The notes below the pieces were generated by a model. It had not been told where the DNA came from and ran no database searches. It saw only the letters and a program-made list of their open reading frames with translations. The position numbers and the translations under genes were made by a program. A stretch of 21,907 nt of DNA from JBBTWG01 sp038062935. Lineage in GTDB: Bacteria; Patescibacteriota; Gracilibacteria; UBA1369; UBA12463. The stretch's first letter is position 1; every line of letters starts with the position of its first letter. Below, piece after piece: positions 1-7,396 of the stretch. The DNA lies in contig JBBTWG010000017.1 of the NCBI GenBank assembly GCA_038062935.1, positions 1 to 21,907 on the forward strand, written 5' to 3'.

Positions 1-54
1 ATCCGTCACTTTGGCACCACGAGCACGCATCGCCGTGAAAGCTTCATGACCCGG
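1..54 (-). other. Inverted fragment of infB G domain (chimeric junction)
   Basis: Read on the minus strand, positions 54 to 1 encode PGHEAFTAMRARGAKVTD, the conserved IF2 stretch that follows the G3 motif (DTPGHE) of the GTPase domain. This piece belongs upstream of the infB sequence beginning at about 54 on the plus strand, in the same orientation, but it is inverted here. Roughly 110 or more residues that normally separate PGHE from the LLEMILL segment are missing. The two orientations meet at a CCGG palindrome (51-54), which both readings share; the codon after it gives Val where IF2 has Thr. It is either an amplification or assembly chimera, or a real inversion with deletion. Confidence 0.85.
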
Positions 55-1094
55 AACTTCTGGAAATGATCTTGCTCGTGTCTGATCTGCAGAATTTGAA
101 AGCGAATCCAAATCGTGAAGCGATTGCGACCGTGATTGAGGCACATCTCGACAAGAGTCTCGGGCCGGTGGCGACGGTGGTGGTGAACATGGGAACACTC
201 CACGTGATGGACGACATGGTTGTGGGATCGTCTTTTGGTCGCGTGAAACTCATGAAAGATCAGGCTGGAAAAAATATCAAAATTGCTCCCCCATCGTTTC
301 CAGTTTTTATTGCGGGACTTTCTTCGACTCCGGAGAGTGGCGATATTCTCCAGGTTGTCACCGGTGGCGAACGTGCTGCACGCGAAAAAGCTCTGCAAAT
401 TGCGACGCTTCGCATGTCGGAAAATACAAAATTGTCAGGACTTTCTGGAATTCTTTCACAGATTCATACCGGTTCGCTCAAGACGCTGAAAATCGTTTTG
501 AAGGCTGATGCTCGCGGAAGTTTGGAGGCAATCCAGCAAGCGCTCGCTGCCGTGAAACATGACGATGTGGCGATCAAAATTATTCATAGTGGGGTTGGAA
601 ATATTACCGAAAGTGACATTATGATGGCTGCTGCGAGCCAAGGTCTGGTGGTCGGATTTCATGTCAATACGAGCCCACATCTCACCAAATCTGCTGAACG
701 CGTTGGTGTCGAAATTATGAGCTATACGATTATTTACAAACTCGTGGAAGATTTGAAAAATCTGCTTTCTGGTCTCCTGGAACCGGAAGTGGTCGAAGTG
801 ATTTTGGGTCGTGCAATGGTGCGACAGATTTTCTTCCAGAAAAAGGGAGAAATGATCGCGGGTTGCAGCGTTGTCAGTGGCAAAATGGAGAACAAGGCAA
901 AACTTCGGGTTTTCCGTGGCGGGAAGAAAGTCGGTGATGGTGAAATTTTCATGCTCAAAAAATTTGAAAATCAGGTGAAAGAAGTGGGCGAAGGCAATGA
1001 CTGTGGTATCAAATACACGGGAACGATTCCGCTCGATGTGAATGATGAAGTGGAAGCTTTCAAGATTGAACGAAGAAAACGAACTCTTGGATAA
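54..1094 (+). CDS. infB: Translation initiation factor IF-2, 3' part (5' end missing)
   Basis: IF2 is the GTPase that brings initiator tRNA to the 30S subunit and promotes subunit joining. Only the region after the G domain is present in this orientation. The frame opens at PELLEM (51-68) and continues with the linker ILLVSDLQNLKANPNREA. Domain II follows (HLDKSLGPVATVVVNMGTL), then domain III (KIVLKADARGSLEAIQQAL and HSGVGNITESDIMMA). The C-terminal tRNA-binding barrel comes last (GDGEIFMLKKFENQVKEVGEGNDCGI), ending at a TAA. The in-frame ATG at 66 is an internal Met, not a start, since family similarity begins before it. The next gene begins 5 bases after the stop, so infB probably shares a transcript with the sugar genes. 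Confidence 0.95.
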   Translation, partial: ELLEMILLVSDLQNLKANPNREAIATVIEAHLDKSLGPVATVVVNMGTLHVMDDMVVGSSFGRVKLMKDQAGKNIKIAPPSFPVFIAGLSSTPESGDILQVVTGGERAAREKALQIATLRMSENTKLSGLSGILSQIHTGSLKTLKIVLKADARGSLEAIQQALAAVKHDDVAIKIIHSGVGNITESDIMMAAASQGLVVGFHVNTSPHLTKSAERVGVEIMSYTIIYKLVEDLKNLLSGLLEPEVVEVILGRAMVRQIFFQKKGEMIAGCSVVSGKMENKAKLRVFRGGKKVGDGEIFMLKKFENQVKEVGEGNDCGIKYTGTIPLDVNDEVEAFKIERRKRTLG

Positions 1095-1099
1095 ACTTT

Positions 1100-1492
1100 A
1101 TGCTCCAAAAAATTACTCTTCCAACTCATACTGATGATCGTGGTTCGCTGACGGCGATTGAGATCAAAGATTACATCGATTGGACACCGAAGCGGATTTA
1201 CTATGTCACAGACGTCCGGGGTATGCGCGGCGGACATGCAGTGCGCGGCGAGAAAAAAATCTATGTGTGCATGCAAGGATCTTGTGTTGGTCGGTTTCAC
1301 GATGGGAGAGATTGGGTAGAATTTGCTTTGAAAGGTCCCTCCGATGCGGTCCAGATGGATATGTTGTGCTATCGTGAGTTCACGAATTTCACGCCTGGGA
1401 CGGTCTTGATGGCCGTGTCGTCGGTGAATTACAATAAGGCCGATTATATTTACGACTTCGCAGAGTTTCTTCAAGCAACAAAAAATCTATGA
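1100..1492 (+). CDS. FdtA/WxcM-like cupin, probable dTDP-4-oxo-6-deoxy-sugar 3,4-ketoisomerase
   Basis: A single cupin domain of 130 aa, the usual size for FdtA/QdtA enzymes, which move the keto group of dTDP-4-keto-6-deoxyglucose from C4 to C3. Family landmarks seen are DDRGSLTAIE near the N-terminus, KRIYYVTDV, RGGHA, the LxGS-type turn (MQGSCVGRFHDG) and the closing YIYDFAEFL. The active-site segment normally reads HAHK/R; here it reads HAVR, so the second histidine is missing and the reaction may differ. Its TGA stop overlaps the rfbB start as ATGA, implying translational coupling and use of the RfbB product. No rfbC epimerase is present nearby. The family is confident; the exact reaction is not. 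Confidence 0.82.
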   Translation: MLQKITLPTHTDDRGSLTAIEIKDYIDWTPKRIYYVTDVRGMRGGHAVRGEKKIYVCMQGSCVGRFHDGRDWVEFALKGPSDAVQMDMLCYREFTNFTPGTVLMAVSSVNYNKADYIYDFAEFLQATKNL

Positions 1493-2565
1493 CATCTCGA
1501 AAAGTTCTCATCACCGGTGGCGCAGGATTTATTGGGAGCAATTATGTGCACTATTTTCTCGAAAAACATCCGCAGGATACGGTTGTGGTTCTCGACAAGC
1601 TCACTTATGCGGGAAATCTCGATAATCTGAGCGATCTTGTGGCGAATGAAAAGTTTGCAAGGCGTTTGAAATTTGTGGAGGGCGATATCGCAGACAACGT
1701 TTTTATTGATCAATTTTTTGCGAAAGAAAAGTTCGATGTGGTCGTGAACTTCGCGGCGGAGACGCATGTGGATCGGAGCATCGAGACTCCGGGGATTTTT
1801 GTACTGACGAATATTGTTGGGACGCATAATCTGCTGGAGGCGAGCCGCGCGCACTCTGTGAAACGCTATCATCAGATTTCGACGGATGAGGTGTATGGCG
1901 ATCTCGGCGACTCCTCGACGGATTACTTTGTGGAGACGACTCCCCTTGCGCCGACGTGTCCGTATGCGGCGAGCAAGGCTTCGGCGGATCTGCTCGTGCA
2001 ATCCTACTACGAAACATATGGCATGCCGGTCACGATTTCCCGATGTTCGAATAATTATGGGCCGTATCAATTTCCGGAGAAACTTATTCCGTACTTTTTC
2101 ATGCTTATCAATGCGAATAAACCGGTGCCGGTGTATGGCGACGGTCTCCATGTGCGTGATTGGCTCTATGTCATCGATCACTGTGCGGCGATTGATTTAA
2201 TCGTGGAGAAAGGTCGCATTGGTCAGACCTACAACATCGGAGGACATAACGAAAAAACGAATTTAGATATCACCAAAATACTTTTGAAATTTTTCGGGAA
2301 GAGTGACGATATGATCGTCTATGTGAATGATCGACAAGCGCATGATCGACGGTATGCGATGGATCCGAGGAAGATTGAATATGAGCTGGGCTGGAAACCT
2401 TCTGTTACTTTCGAGGACGGAATTCGATTAACTTTCCAATGGTACTCAGTGCACCAAGAATGGCAGCAAAAGCTGGTCTCCAGGATGCAGGAACGGAAAC
2501 ATTCCACGGTGAGTTCGAAGCCTCTGACTGTTGAGAGACTCGCGGGGAATCATAGACGGCCGTAG
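1489..2565 (+). CDS. rfbB: dTDP-glucose 4,6-dehydratase
   Basis: RmlB converts dTDP-glucose to dTDP-4-keto-6-deoxyglucose, the branch point for rhamnose and other deoxysugars. It is an extended short-chain dehydrogenase of 358 aa. The NAD-binding motif GGAGFIGS lies near residue 8, followed by AETHVDRSI, the catalytic TDEVYGDLGD, the YxxxK pair in YAASKASAD, and SRCSNNYGPYQFPEKLIP, all typical. Family similarity runs to about FEDGIRLTFQWYSVHQEW. The last ~30 residues, up to NHRRP, look like an unrelated tail and overlap a minus-strand gene by 161 bases, so the ancestral stop may have been lost. The ATG overlaps the preceding stop, fixing the start. Confidence 0.95.
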   Translation: MTSRKVLITGGAGFIGSNYVHYFLEKHPQDTVVVLDKLTYAGNLDNLSDLVANEKFARRLKFVEGDIADNVFIDQFFAKEKFDVVVNFAAETHVDRSIETPGIFVLTNIVGTHNLLEASRAHSVKRYHQISTDEVYGDLGDSSTDYFVETTPLAPTCPYAASKASADLLVQSYYETYGMPVTISRCSNNYGPYQFPEKLIPYFFMLINANKPVPVYGDGLHVRDWLYVIDHCAAIDLIVEKGRIGQTYNIGGHNEKTNLDITKILLKFFGKSDDMIVYVNDRQAHDRRYAMDPRKIEYELGWKPSVTFEDGIRLTFQWYSVHQEWQQKLVSRMQERKHSTVSSKPLTVERLAGNHRRP

Positions 2566-2977
2566 GTGATGCGACCAAGTCTTGCTTCGGCATTTTTTGG
2601 ATCACGATGACTCCTTCTTCAATTCTGCTGAGGCTATTTTTTATGGGCTGCATCACTTTGTCGATTGTCCACTGCGTGCCATCTTCTGCGATTTCTCTGT
2701 CCTTTTTTCTTTCATATCTTCCTTCGCGTATTTTCGTGGCGTGAACCCAGATTTCTACTTTTGGTACTTCTTTTTGCCCTTCTCGTTCTTCCTCCATCAC
2801 CTGCCGTATCGCGAAACTCACCTCTCTTGCGATGCGTTTAAAATTGTATCCTTTTTGATATGGGATTTCGAAGCTTCCATCATCATTTTTCTGAGCCCCG
2901 TAGAGGCTTCGTGCAATCTCCTTTTGCGGAGCTACTTCTCTTTGTGCTGCTGGCGATTCTGTCATGAGTCCATTCAT
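2405..2977 (-). CDS. Hypothetical protein, highly charged, overlapping the rfbB 3' end
   Basis: I do not recognise this family. From the Met at 2977 it is about 190 aa; another in-frame Met at 2965 is possible, and one at 3085 lies upstream of the promoter. The middle is rich in Lys, Glu and Arg (IRQVMEEEREGQKEVPKVE, KIREGRYERKKDREIAEDG) and looks helical. The end carries a hydrophobic stretch (AFAAILGALSTIGKLI) that falls wholly inside the part overlapping rfbB. A near-perfect sigma-70-type promoter (TTGACA, 16 bases, TAAAAT) lies 23 bases upstream of 2977, which is the main reason to accept the gene. The C-terminal 54 residues could be read-through sequence. Confidence 0.62.
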   Translation of the reverse strand: MNGLMTESPAAQREVAPQKEIARSLYGAQKNDDGSFEIPYQKGYNFKRIAREVSFAIRQVMEEEREGQKEVPKVEIWVHATKIREGRYERKKDREIAEDGTQWTIDKVMQPIKNSLSRIEEGVIVIQKMPKQDLVASPTAVYDSPRVSQQSEASNSPWNVSVPASWRPAFAAILGALSTIGKLIEFRPRK

Positions 2978-3000
2978 AGGTATTGTTTTTTGCGAGAGGC

Positions 3001-3028
3001 ATTTTATCTTATTTTTTTCTTTTGTCAA
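3001..3028 (-). promoter_or_regulatory. Promoter for the minus-strand gene at 2405-2977
   Basis: On the minus strand a perfect -35 TTGACA (3028-3023) is followed by a 16-base spacer and a -10 TAAAAT (3006-3001). Transcription would begin about 16 bases before the ATG at 2977. It lies back-to-back with the proS promoter. Confidence 0.75.
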
Positions 3029-3047
3029 TGGCTTGTAGAAGCTGAAT

Positions 3048-3076
3048 TTGAGGGTCTTTGGTGAAGGCTGTATACT
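3048..3076 (+). promoter_or_regulatory. proS promoter, predicted leaderless transcript
   Basis: TTGAGG (3048-3053), a 17-base spacer and TATACT (3071-3076). Only 7 bases separate the -10 box from the proS ATG at 3084, so transcription should start at or next to the start codon. This also argues against the longer reading frame beginning at 3048, which starts inside the promoter. Confidence 0.65.
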
Positions 3077-3083
3077 TTTTTCC

Positions 3084-4334
3084 ATGTATTACTCAAAATT
3101 GTTCGGCAAGACTCGGTTCGATGCTCCTCATGATGCGGATAGCATCAATGCTCAATTGCTCGTCCAAGGTGGCTTCGTCGAGAAACTTTCTGCTGGTATT
3201 TATCAATTTCTGCCTTTGGGTCTTCGAGTTTTGAAGAAGATTAATCAGATTATTCGCGAAGAGATGGATCGGATTGATGGTCAGGAAATTCTCATGGCGA
3301 CGCTCCACCCGATCGAGATTTGGCAGCAGACAGGCCGTGACAAGACTATGACGGATATTCTGTATCGTACGAAAACGAGTAGTGACAAGGAATTCGTCCT
3401 CGGTCCGAGCCATGAAGAGACTGTCACTCCTCTGGTGAAAAAATATGTTCAATCGTACAAAGATTTGCCGCTGTCGGTGTATCAGATTCAAGCGAAATTT
3501 CGTGATGAACCTCGAGCAAAATCTGGACTCCTGCGCGGTCGTGAATTTGGAATGAAAGATATGTATAGCTTCCACGAGACGAACGAAGATTTGAACGCGT
3601 ACTACGAGCGTGCGAAAGTGGCGTACATGAACGTCTACACGCGATGTGGACTCGAGGCGTATATTCTCGAGGCTTCCGGTGGAGCTTTTACTGATCAATT
3701 TTCTCATGAATTTTCTATCAAAACTCCTGCTGGTGAAGATACGATGATTTACTGCGAGAAATGTCGTTTTGCTCAGAATATCGAGGTTTTCAAAGGCGAT
3801 ATGACATGTCCGAAGTGCCAATCGAAAATGCTCGAGGCAAAGGCGATCGAGGCGGGGAATATTTTCAAACTCGGAACGAAGTTTAGCGAAGCTTTTGATC
3901 TCACGGTGCAGAATCGTGATGGGAAAAAAGTGCCAGTGATTATGGGATGTTACGGCATTGGAAATACGCGACTTCTCGGCACGGTGGCGGAGGCGAGTCA
4001 TGATGAAAATGGCATCATCTGGCCAAAAAATGTGGCTCCTTTCCAGGTGCATTTGATTTCACTGGGCAATGATGAGAAAGCGCAGACAGCGTGCCAGAAA
4101 CTCTATCGCGAGCTTTTGTCTGCTGGTATCGAAGTTCTTTTCGATGATCGCAACGACAGTGCTGGCAAGAAATTCAAAGACGCGGATCTCATCGGCATTC
4201 CTCTGCGAATCGTCGTCAGTGGCCGTACACTCGAGAAAAATGCTGTTGAATGGAAAGAGCGCGCTGCGACTGAGGCAAAAAATGTTGTGCTCGAAGAAGT
4301 GACCGCTGGCGTGAAAGAGTGGCTCGCGGATTAG
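3084..4334 (+). CDS. proS: Prolyl-tRNA synthetase, short form lacking the editing domain
   Basis: A class II synthetase charging tRNA-Pro. At 416 aa it is far shorter than the ~570-aa bacterial type. Motif 1 lies in the N-terminal third (GFVEKLSAGIYQFLPLGLRVLKKI). Motif 2 is FRDEPRAKSGLLRGREFGMKD, and motif 3 is GCYGIGNTRLLGT. An anticodon-binding domain starts near FQVHLISLG. The ~180-residue INS editing domain between motifs 2 and 3 is absent. Four cysteines remain there (CEKC, 14 residues, CPKC, about residues 224-245) that could hold zinc. The start was chosen because MYYSKLFGKTRFDAP matches family N-termini and lies just after a -10 box. rfbD follows after 9 bases and probably shares the mRNA. 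Confidence 0.95.
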   Translation: MYYSKLFGKTRFDAPHDADSINAQLLVQGGFVEKLSAGIYQFLPLGLRVLKKINQIIREEMDRIDGQEILMATLHPIEIWQQTGRDKTMTDILYRTKTSSDKEFVLGPSHEETVTPLVKKYVQSYKDLPLSVYQIQAKFRDEPRAKSGLLRGREFGMKDMYSFHETNEDLNAYYERAKVAYMNVYTRCGLEAYILEASGGAFTDQFSHEFSIKTPAGEDTMIYCEKCRFAQNIEVFKGDMTCPKCQSKMLEAKAIEAGNIFKLGTKFSEAFDLTVQNRDGKKVPVIMGCYGIGNTRLLGTVAEASHDENGIIWPKNVAPFQVHLISLGNDEKAQTACQKLYRELLSAGIEVLFDDRNDSAGKKFKDADLIGIPLRIVVSGRTLEKNAVEWKERAATEAKNVVLEEVTAGVKEWLAD

Positions 4335-4343
4335 ATTTTTTTT

Positions 4344-5216
4344 ATGAAAATTGTTATTATTGGCTCTGGTGGAATGCTTGGAAATGCCTTGATGGAGCGA
4401 TTTTCTGAATTTCATCCTGTTGGGCTGGATCGCTCTTCGTTGGATGTGAATTTCAGATTGGATATTACGCATCGTGATGAAATTCTTTCTGCGCTATCGG
4501 ACATTTCTCCAGATATCGTTTTGAATGCGGCGGCGTATACGGCCGTGGATGATGCGGAAAAAAATAGCGACATGGCCATGGGAGTGAATCGCGATGGTGT
4601 CATTTTTCTGGCGGATTTTTGTCGTTCGACCGGTGCGCGACTCGTGCACTTCAGTACGGATTATGTTTTTGATGGGAAAAACCCTGCGGGCTACAGCGAA
4701 AAAGACGTTCCTGGAAATCCTTTGAATGTGTATGGCGCTTCGAAATTGGCTGGAGAACAGGCACTTGTGGATTTCGAAAATTTTTCCATGAAAGGTAATT
4801 TTTACCTGGTTCGTACGTCGTGGCTTTTCGGTCCGCATGGGAAAAACTTTGTGCAGACGATGTTGCGGCTCGCGGAGACGCAGCCGGAGCTGCGCGTAGT
4901 GAATGATCAGATCGGCAATCCGACCTTCACTCTCGACCTTGCTGATGCTGTTTTTCGACTTCTTGGCCTCGGAGAGAGCAGTGAAAAATATCCTTTTGGG
5001 ATTTATCATTTGGTCAATGAGCGATCGGCTTCCTGGTACGAATTTGCGCAAGAAATTTTTGTGGCTGCGGGAGTTTCTCCTCTCGTGCTGCCAGTTGCTT
5101 CTGATGCTTTTCCTCGGCCAGCGGCGCGACCTGGTTGTTCGATTTTGCAGAATACACAATTTCCACGACTGCGGGATCATGGGGATGCGCTTCGGGTGTA
5201 TCTCGACAATCTTTAA
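4344..5216 (+). CDS. rfbD: dTDP-4-dehydrorhamnose reductase
   Basis: RmlD reduces dTDP-4-keto-L-rhamnose to dTDP-L-rhamnose. The 290-aa protein has the family's usual length. The Rossmann motif is GSGGMLG (about residues 7-13). It also has NAAAYTAVDDAEKN, STDYVFDGKNPAGY and the catalytic YxxxK in YGASKLAGEQAL, followed by RTSWLFGPHGKNFVQTML and NDQIGNPTFTLDLADA. It begins 9 bases after proS without a visible promoter, so it is likely co-transcribed. It ends tail-to-tail with the next minus-strand gene, overlapping by 4 bases. Its normal substrate needs the RmlC epimerase, which is not in this window. Confidence 0.95.
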   Translation: MKIVIIGSGGMLGNALMERFSEFHPVGLDRSSLDVNFRLDITHRDEILSALSDISPDIVLNAAAYTAVDDAEKNSDMAMGVNRDGVIFLADFCRSTGARLVHFSTDYVFDGKNPAGYSEKDVPGNPLNVYGASKLAGEQALVDFENFSMKGNFYLVRTSWLFGPHGKNFVQTMLRLAETQPELRVVNDQIGNPTFTLDLADAVFRLLGLGESSEKYPFGIYHLVNERSASWYEFAQEIFVAAGVSPLVLPVASDAFPRPAARPGCSILQNTQFPRLRDHGDALRVYLDNL

Positions 5217-6478
5217 TTGAAGGCTTCCTGAAGGACTTTTTTGAAAGCTTTTTCGTCTGAAGCCTCCTTCATTCTTTTTGCGATTACTGTCATTCTTTCT
5301 TTTATGAGCGCCTCTCTGTCGTTTTCGCCTTCGCTATCCTCTGGCTTTTCCAAGTGTGCGGCTATGCGATCGAAAAATTCTAGAAAATATGATGGATAGA
5401 GTATGACTGTTCTCATTTCATCGGCTTTTGTCACGGTTTCTAATTTTTCCAATAATGCGTATTTCAAGGCCTCTATTTCTTGAAGTGCAAATGGAAACAT
5501 CATGCCTAATTCCTCGTCGAGGAATCTGCAAGTTGCATCAATTCCTTCTCCTTCTTTTGGTTTTACATGCGCAATATTTTTTATTCCTAGAGTTTCCATG
5601 ATCTGCTCTAAAGTTTTTGCTTCTTTGATCTCTGAAAGAAGATTTTCAAGAGCTGATTCGTCTCCTGGATCGAGTGCGTTTATTTTTTTGAAAAACACAC
5701 CCACAAGTTGTGCTCCTATGAAATTGAGATCTCTTGGATAGAGGCCATTTTCAGTTTCGCAACGATCGTAATTCCTCATGAGGGCTGTTGTTCCAGCGTC
5801 GATTTTTCCCTCTGCGCCGTCGACTCCTGCAAATTTCTCTTTTACTTTCATTAGAAGTGCTCCATTTTGCTTGAGAGTTCCTTCTACCTTGCTCTTGTCA
5901 TCATTGTGAACAATGCGTGCACCGAGAATTTCTCCATATTCTTTTGCTGGAAGAGTTTTAGGTGCACAGAGACCTTTTCCTTTTGCTCCGGTGGCCGGGA
6001 CCACGCTTCTACAGAGTCTGTAAACAGCTTCTATAGTCTTTTCAGCATTCTTCAAATTTTCCTGAGTTCCTGCGATGCTGATCATGGCTTCCAGGAGACT
6101 TCCCTGGAAGAGTCCATCTGAAGCAGAGACTCTCCTGCGCAGAGCACTTGCGAACCCTGACGAATTGACTGATGGGATGATGAGTTCGAGAGCCTCCATG
6201 ATAAATTTGACCTCTGCTTCATTCAACTCAGTTGCCAAGTGAGCTCTGAATTCTTCTTTCAAAGCGACGAGGAATTTTTTTCTCTCCGTTTCTTCTTCCG
6301 GCACTTTGAGTGCATATTCTTCGGGAATCTTTCCACTCTTTCTTGCTGCTTCTACACATTCCTGATCCAAAAGCGTGAATGTTTTTGCAAAATCTTTCTC
6401 GTGATTTGGTGCAAGAATATCCACTTCCTGTCTGACAACTTCTTTCTCTGCTGTGTCGAGAGTTGATCCTGATGTCAT
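5213..6478 (-). CDS. Hypothetical helical protein, 421 aa
   Basis: No family recognised. The protein is charged and looks almost wholly alpha-helical, with no signal peptide or membrane segment, so it is probably cytoplasmic. Visible stretches include an acidic N-terminus (residues 1-70), ELNEAEVKFIMEALELIIP near 110, a central part with scattered cysteines (CRSVVP, RCETENGLYPRDLNF, DATCRFLDEELGMMF) and a Lys/Glu-rich end (KERMTVIAKRMKEASDEKAF). A clear promoter (TTGACG, 17 bases, TAAAAT) precedes the ATG with a leader of about 28 bases and no Shine-Dalgarno. Its TAA overlaps the rfbD stop on the other strand. It sits between rfbD and rfbA, but nothing in the sequence links it to sugar synthesis. 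Confidence 0.85.
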   Translation of the reverse strand: MTSGSTLDTAEKEVVRQEVDILAPNHEKDFAKTFTLLDQECVEAARKSGKIPEEYALKVPEEETERKKFLVALKEEFRAHLATELNEAEVKFIMEALELIIPSVNSSGFASALRRRVSASDGLFQGSLLEAMISIAGTQENLKNAEKTIEAVYRLCRSVVPATGAKGKGLCAPKTLPAKEYGEILGARIVHNDDKSKVEGTLKQNGALLMKVKEKFAGVDGAEGKIDAGTTALMRNYDRCETENGLYPRDLNFIGAQLVGVFFKKINALDPGDESALENLLSEIKEAKTLEQIMETLGIKNIAHVKPKEGEGIDATCRFLDEELGMMFPFALQEIEALKYALLEKLETVTKADEMRTVILYPSYFLEFFDRIAAHLEKPEDSEGENDREALIKERMTVIAKRMKEASDEKAFKKVLQEAFN

Positions 6479-6513
6479 TTTTGCGCGTTATGAAGTTTTT
6501 GTGTTTGTGTTTT

Positions 6514-6542
6514 ATTTTAACATAATATTTTCGTTGCGTCAA
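6514..6542 (-). promoter_or_regulatory. Promoter for the 421-aa hypothetical gene
   Basis: On the minus strand, TTGACG (6542-6537), a 17-base spacer and TAAAAT (6519-6514), then 35 bases to the ATG at 6478. Confidence 0.75.
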
Positions 6543-6570
6543 TATTTTGGCTTTCAATCAAAGCTGAAAC

Positions 6571-6600
6571 TTGTCATTTCTCCTGTTTTCCGGTTACACT
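6571..6600 (+). promoter_or_regulatory. rfbA promoter, predicted leaderless or near-leaderless
   Basis: TTGTCA (6571-6576), an 18-base spacer and TACACT (6595-6600), which matches the -10 consensus at 4 of 6 positions. Nine bases separate the -10 box from the rfbA ATG at 6610. Confidence 0.45.
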
Positions 6601-6609
6601 TCCAGCATT

Positions 6610-7395
6610 ATGAAAGGCATTCTTCTCGCTGGTGGCAAAGCTCGACGACTCGGAGATCTCACGGAGGTCACGAATAAGCATCTGCTCGCGGTCTACAATA
6701 AACCGATGATTTTTCATCCTTTGCAGACACTCCTCTCGTCTGGAGTCGATGATATTTTAGTGATTTCGAGTCGTGATCACGTGGGCGCTATTTTGCGACT
6801 GCTGGGTTCTGGGGAACAATTTTCGTGCAAGCTCACATATCGCGTGCAAGAAGGCGCGGGTGGCATCGCTCAGGCACTCGCACTCGCGGAAGATTTTGCT
6901 CGTGGAGAGTCATGCGCGGTGATTCTGGGAGATAATGTTTTTGAAGATTCTTTTGTGGATACCTTTGCTGAGTTCAAAAAAACTCAGAAAGGGGCTCATA
7001 TTTTCCTGAAAAATGTCCAGGATGCCAATCGTTTTGGTGTTGCGGAGCTGGATGGGACGCGCGTTTTGAATATCGAAGAAAAGCCAAAAAATCCGAAATC
7101 TTCGTATGCGGTGACGGGACTCTATCTCTATGATTCTCACGTTTTTGAGATTATCAAAACGCTCAAACCTTCTGGGCGTGGCGAATTGGAAATCACCGAT
7201 GTGAACAATGCCTACATCCGCACTGGCATGATGCATGCCACTGTGCTCGAGGGGAGCTGGACGGACGCAGGGACTTTCGAAAGCCTCTTCCGTGCCAATG
7301 TGATTGCACGAAAAATCGCCCTCCAGAAGGTGTCTGAAGAGCGAATCGATTCTCGTGAAGAATTGGATTTGCTGGCGAAACTGAGCCAGTTTTAG
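6610..7395 (+). CDS. rfbA: Glucose-1-phosphate thymidylyltransferase (RmlA type)
   Basis: This enzyme makes dTDP-glucose from dTTP and glucose-1-phosphate, the entry to the rfbB/rfbD pathway. The nucleotide-binding signature is GGKARRLGDLT followed by NKHLLAVYNKPMIFHPLQTL. Most relatives read GGxGTRL, so Gly-Thr has become Ala-Arg here while the key Arg and Leu stay. Further motifs are VQEGAGGIAQALALAEDF, VILGDNVFED, RFGVAELDG, IEEKPKNPKSSYAVTGLYLYD and GRGELEITDVNNAYI. At 261 aa it is somewhat shorter than typical RmlA (~290). The start at 6610 was chosen over an in-frame ATG at 6571, which lies inside the promoter and would add residues unlike the family. The stop is 1 base from the next, convergent gene. 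Confidence 0.93.
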   Translation: MKGILLAGGKARRLGDLTEVTNKHLLAVYNKPMIFHPLQTLLSSGVDDILVISSRDHVGAILRLLGSGEQFSCKLTYRVQEGAGGIAQALALAEDFARGESCAVILGDNVFEDSFVDTFAEFKKTQKGAHIFLKNVQDANRFGVAELDGTRVLNIEEKPKNPKSSYAVTGLYLYDSHVFEIIKTLKPSGRGELEITDVNNAYIRTGMMHATVLEGSWTDAGTFESLFRANVIARKIALQKVSEERIDSREELDLLAKLSQF

Positions 7396-7396
7396 A

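Noticed and set aside
3048..3083. Longer N-terminus for proS
   Set aside because: The extra 12 residues begin inside the promoter and do not look like ProRS N-termini.
4494..5180. Long minus-strand open frame inside rfbD
   Set aside because: A shadow of a clear RmlD gene; it is rich in Arg, His and Ile as antisense frames are.
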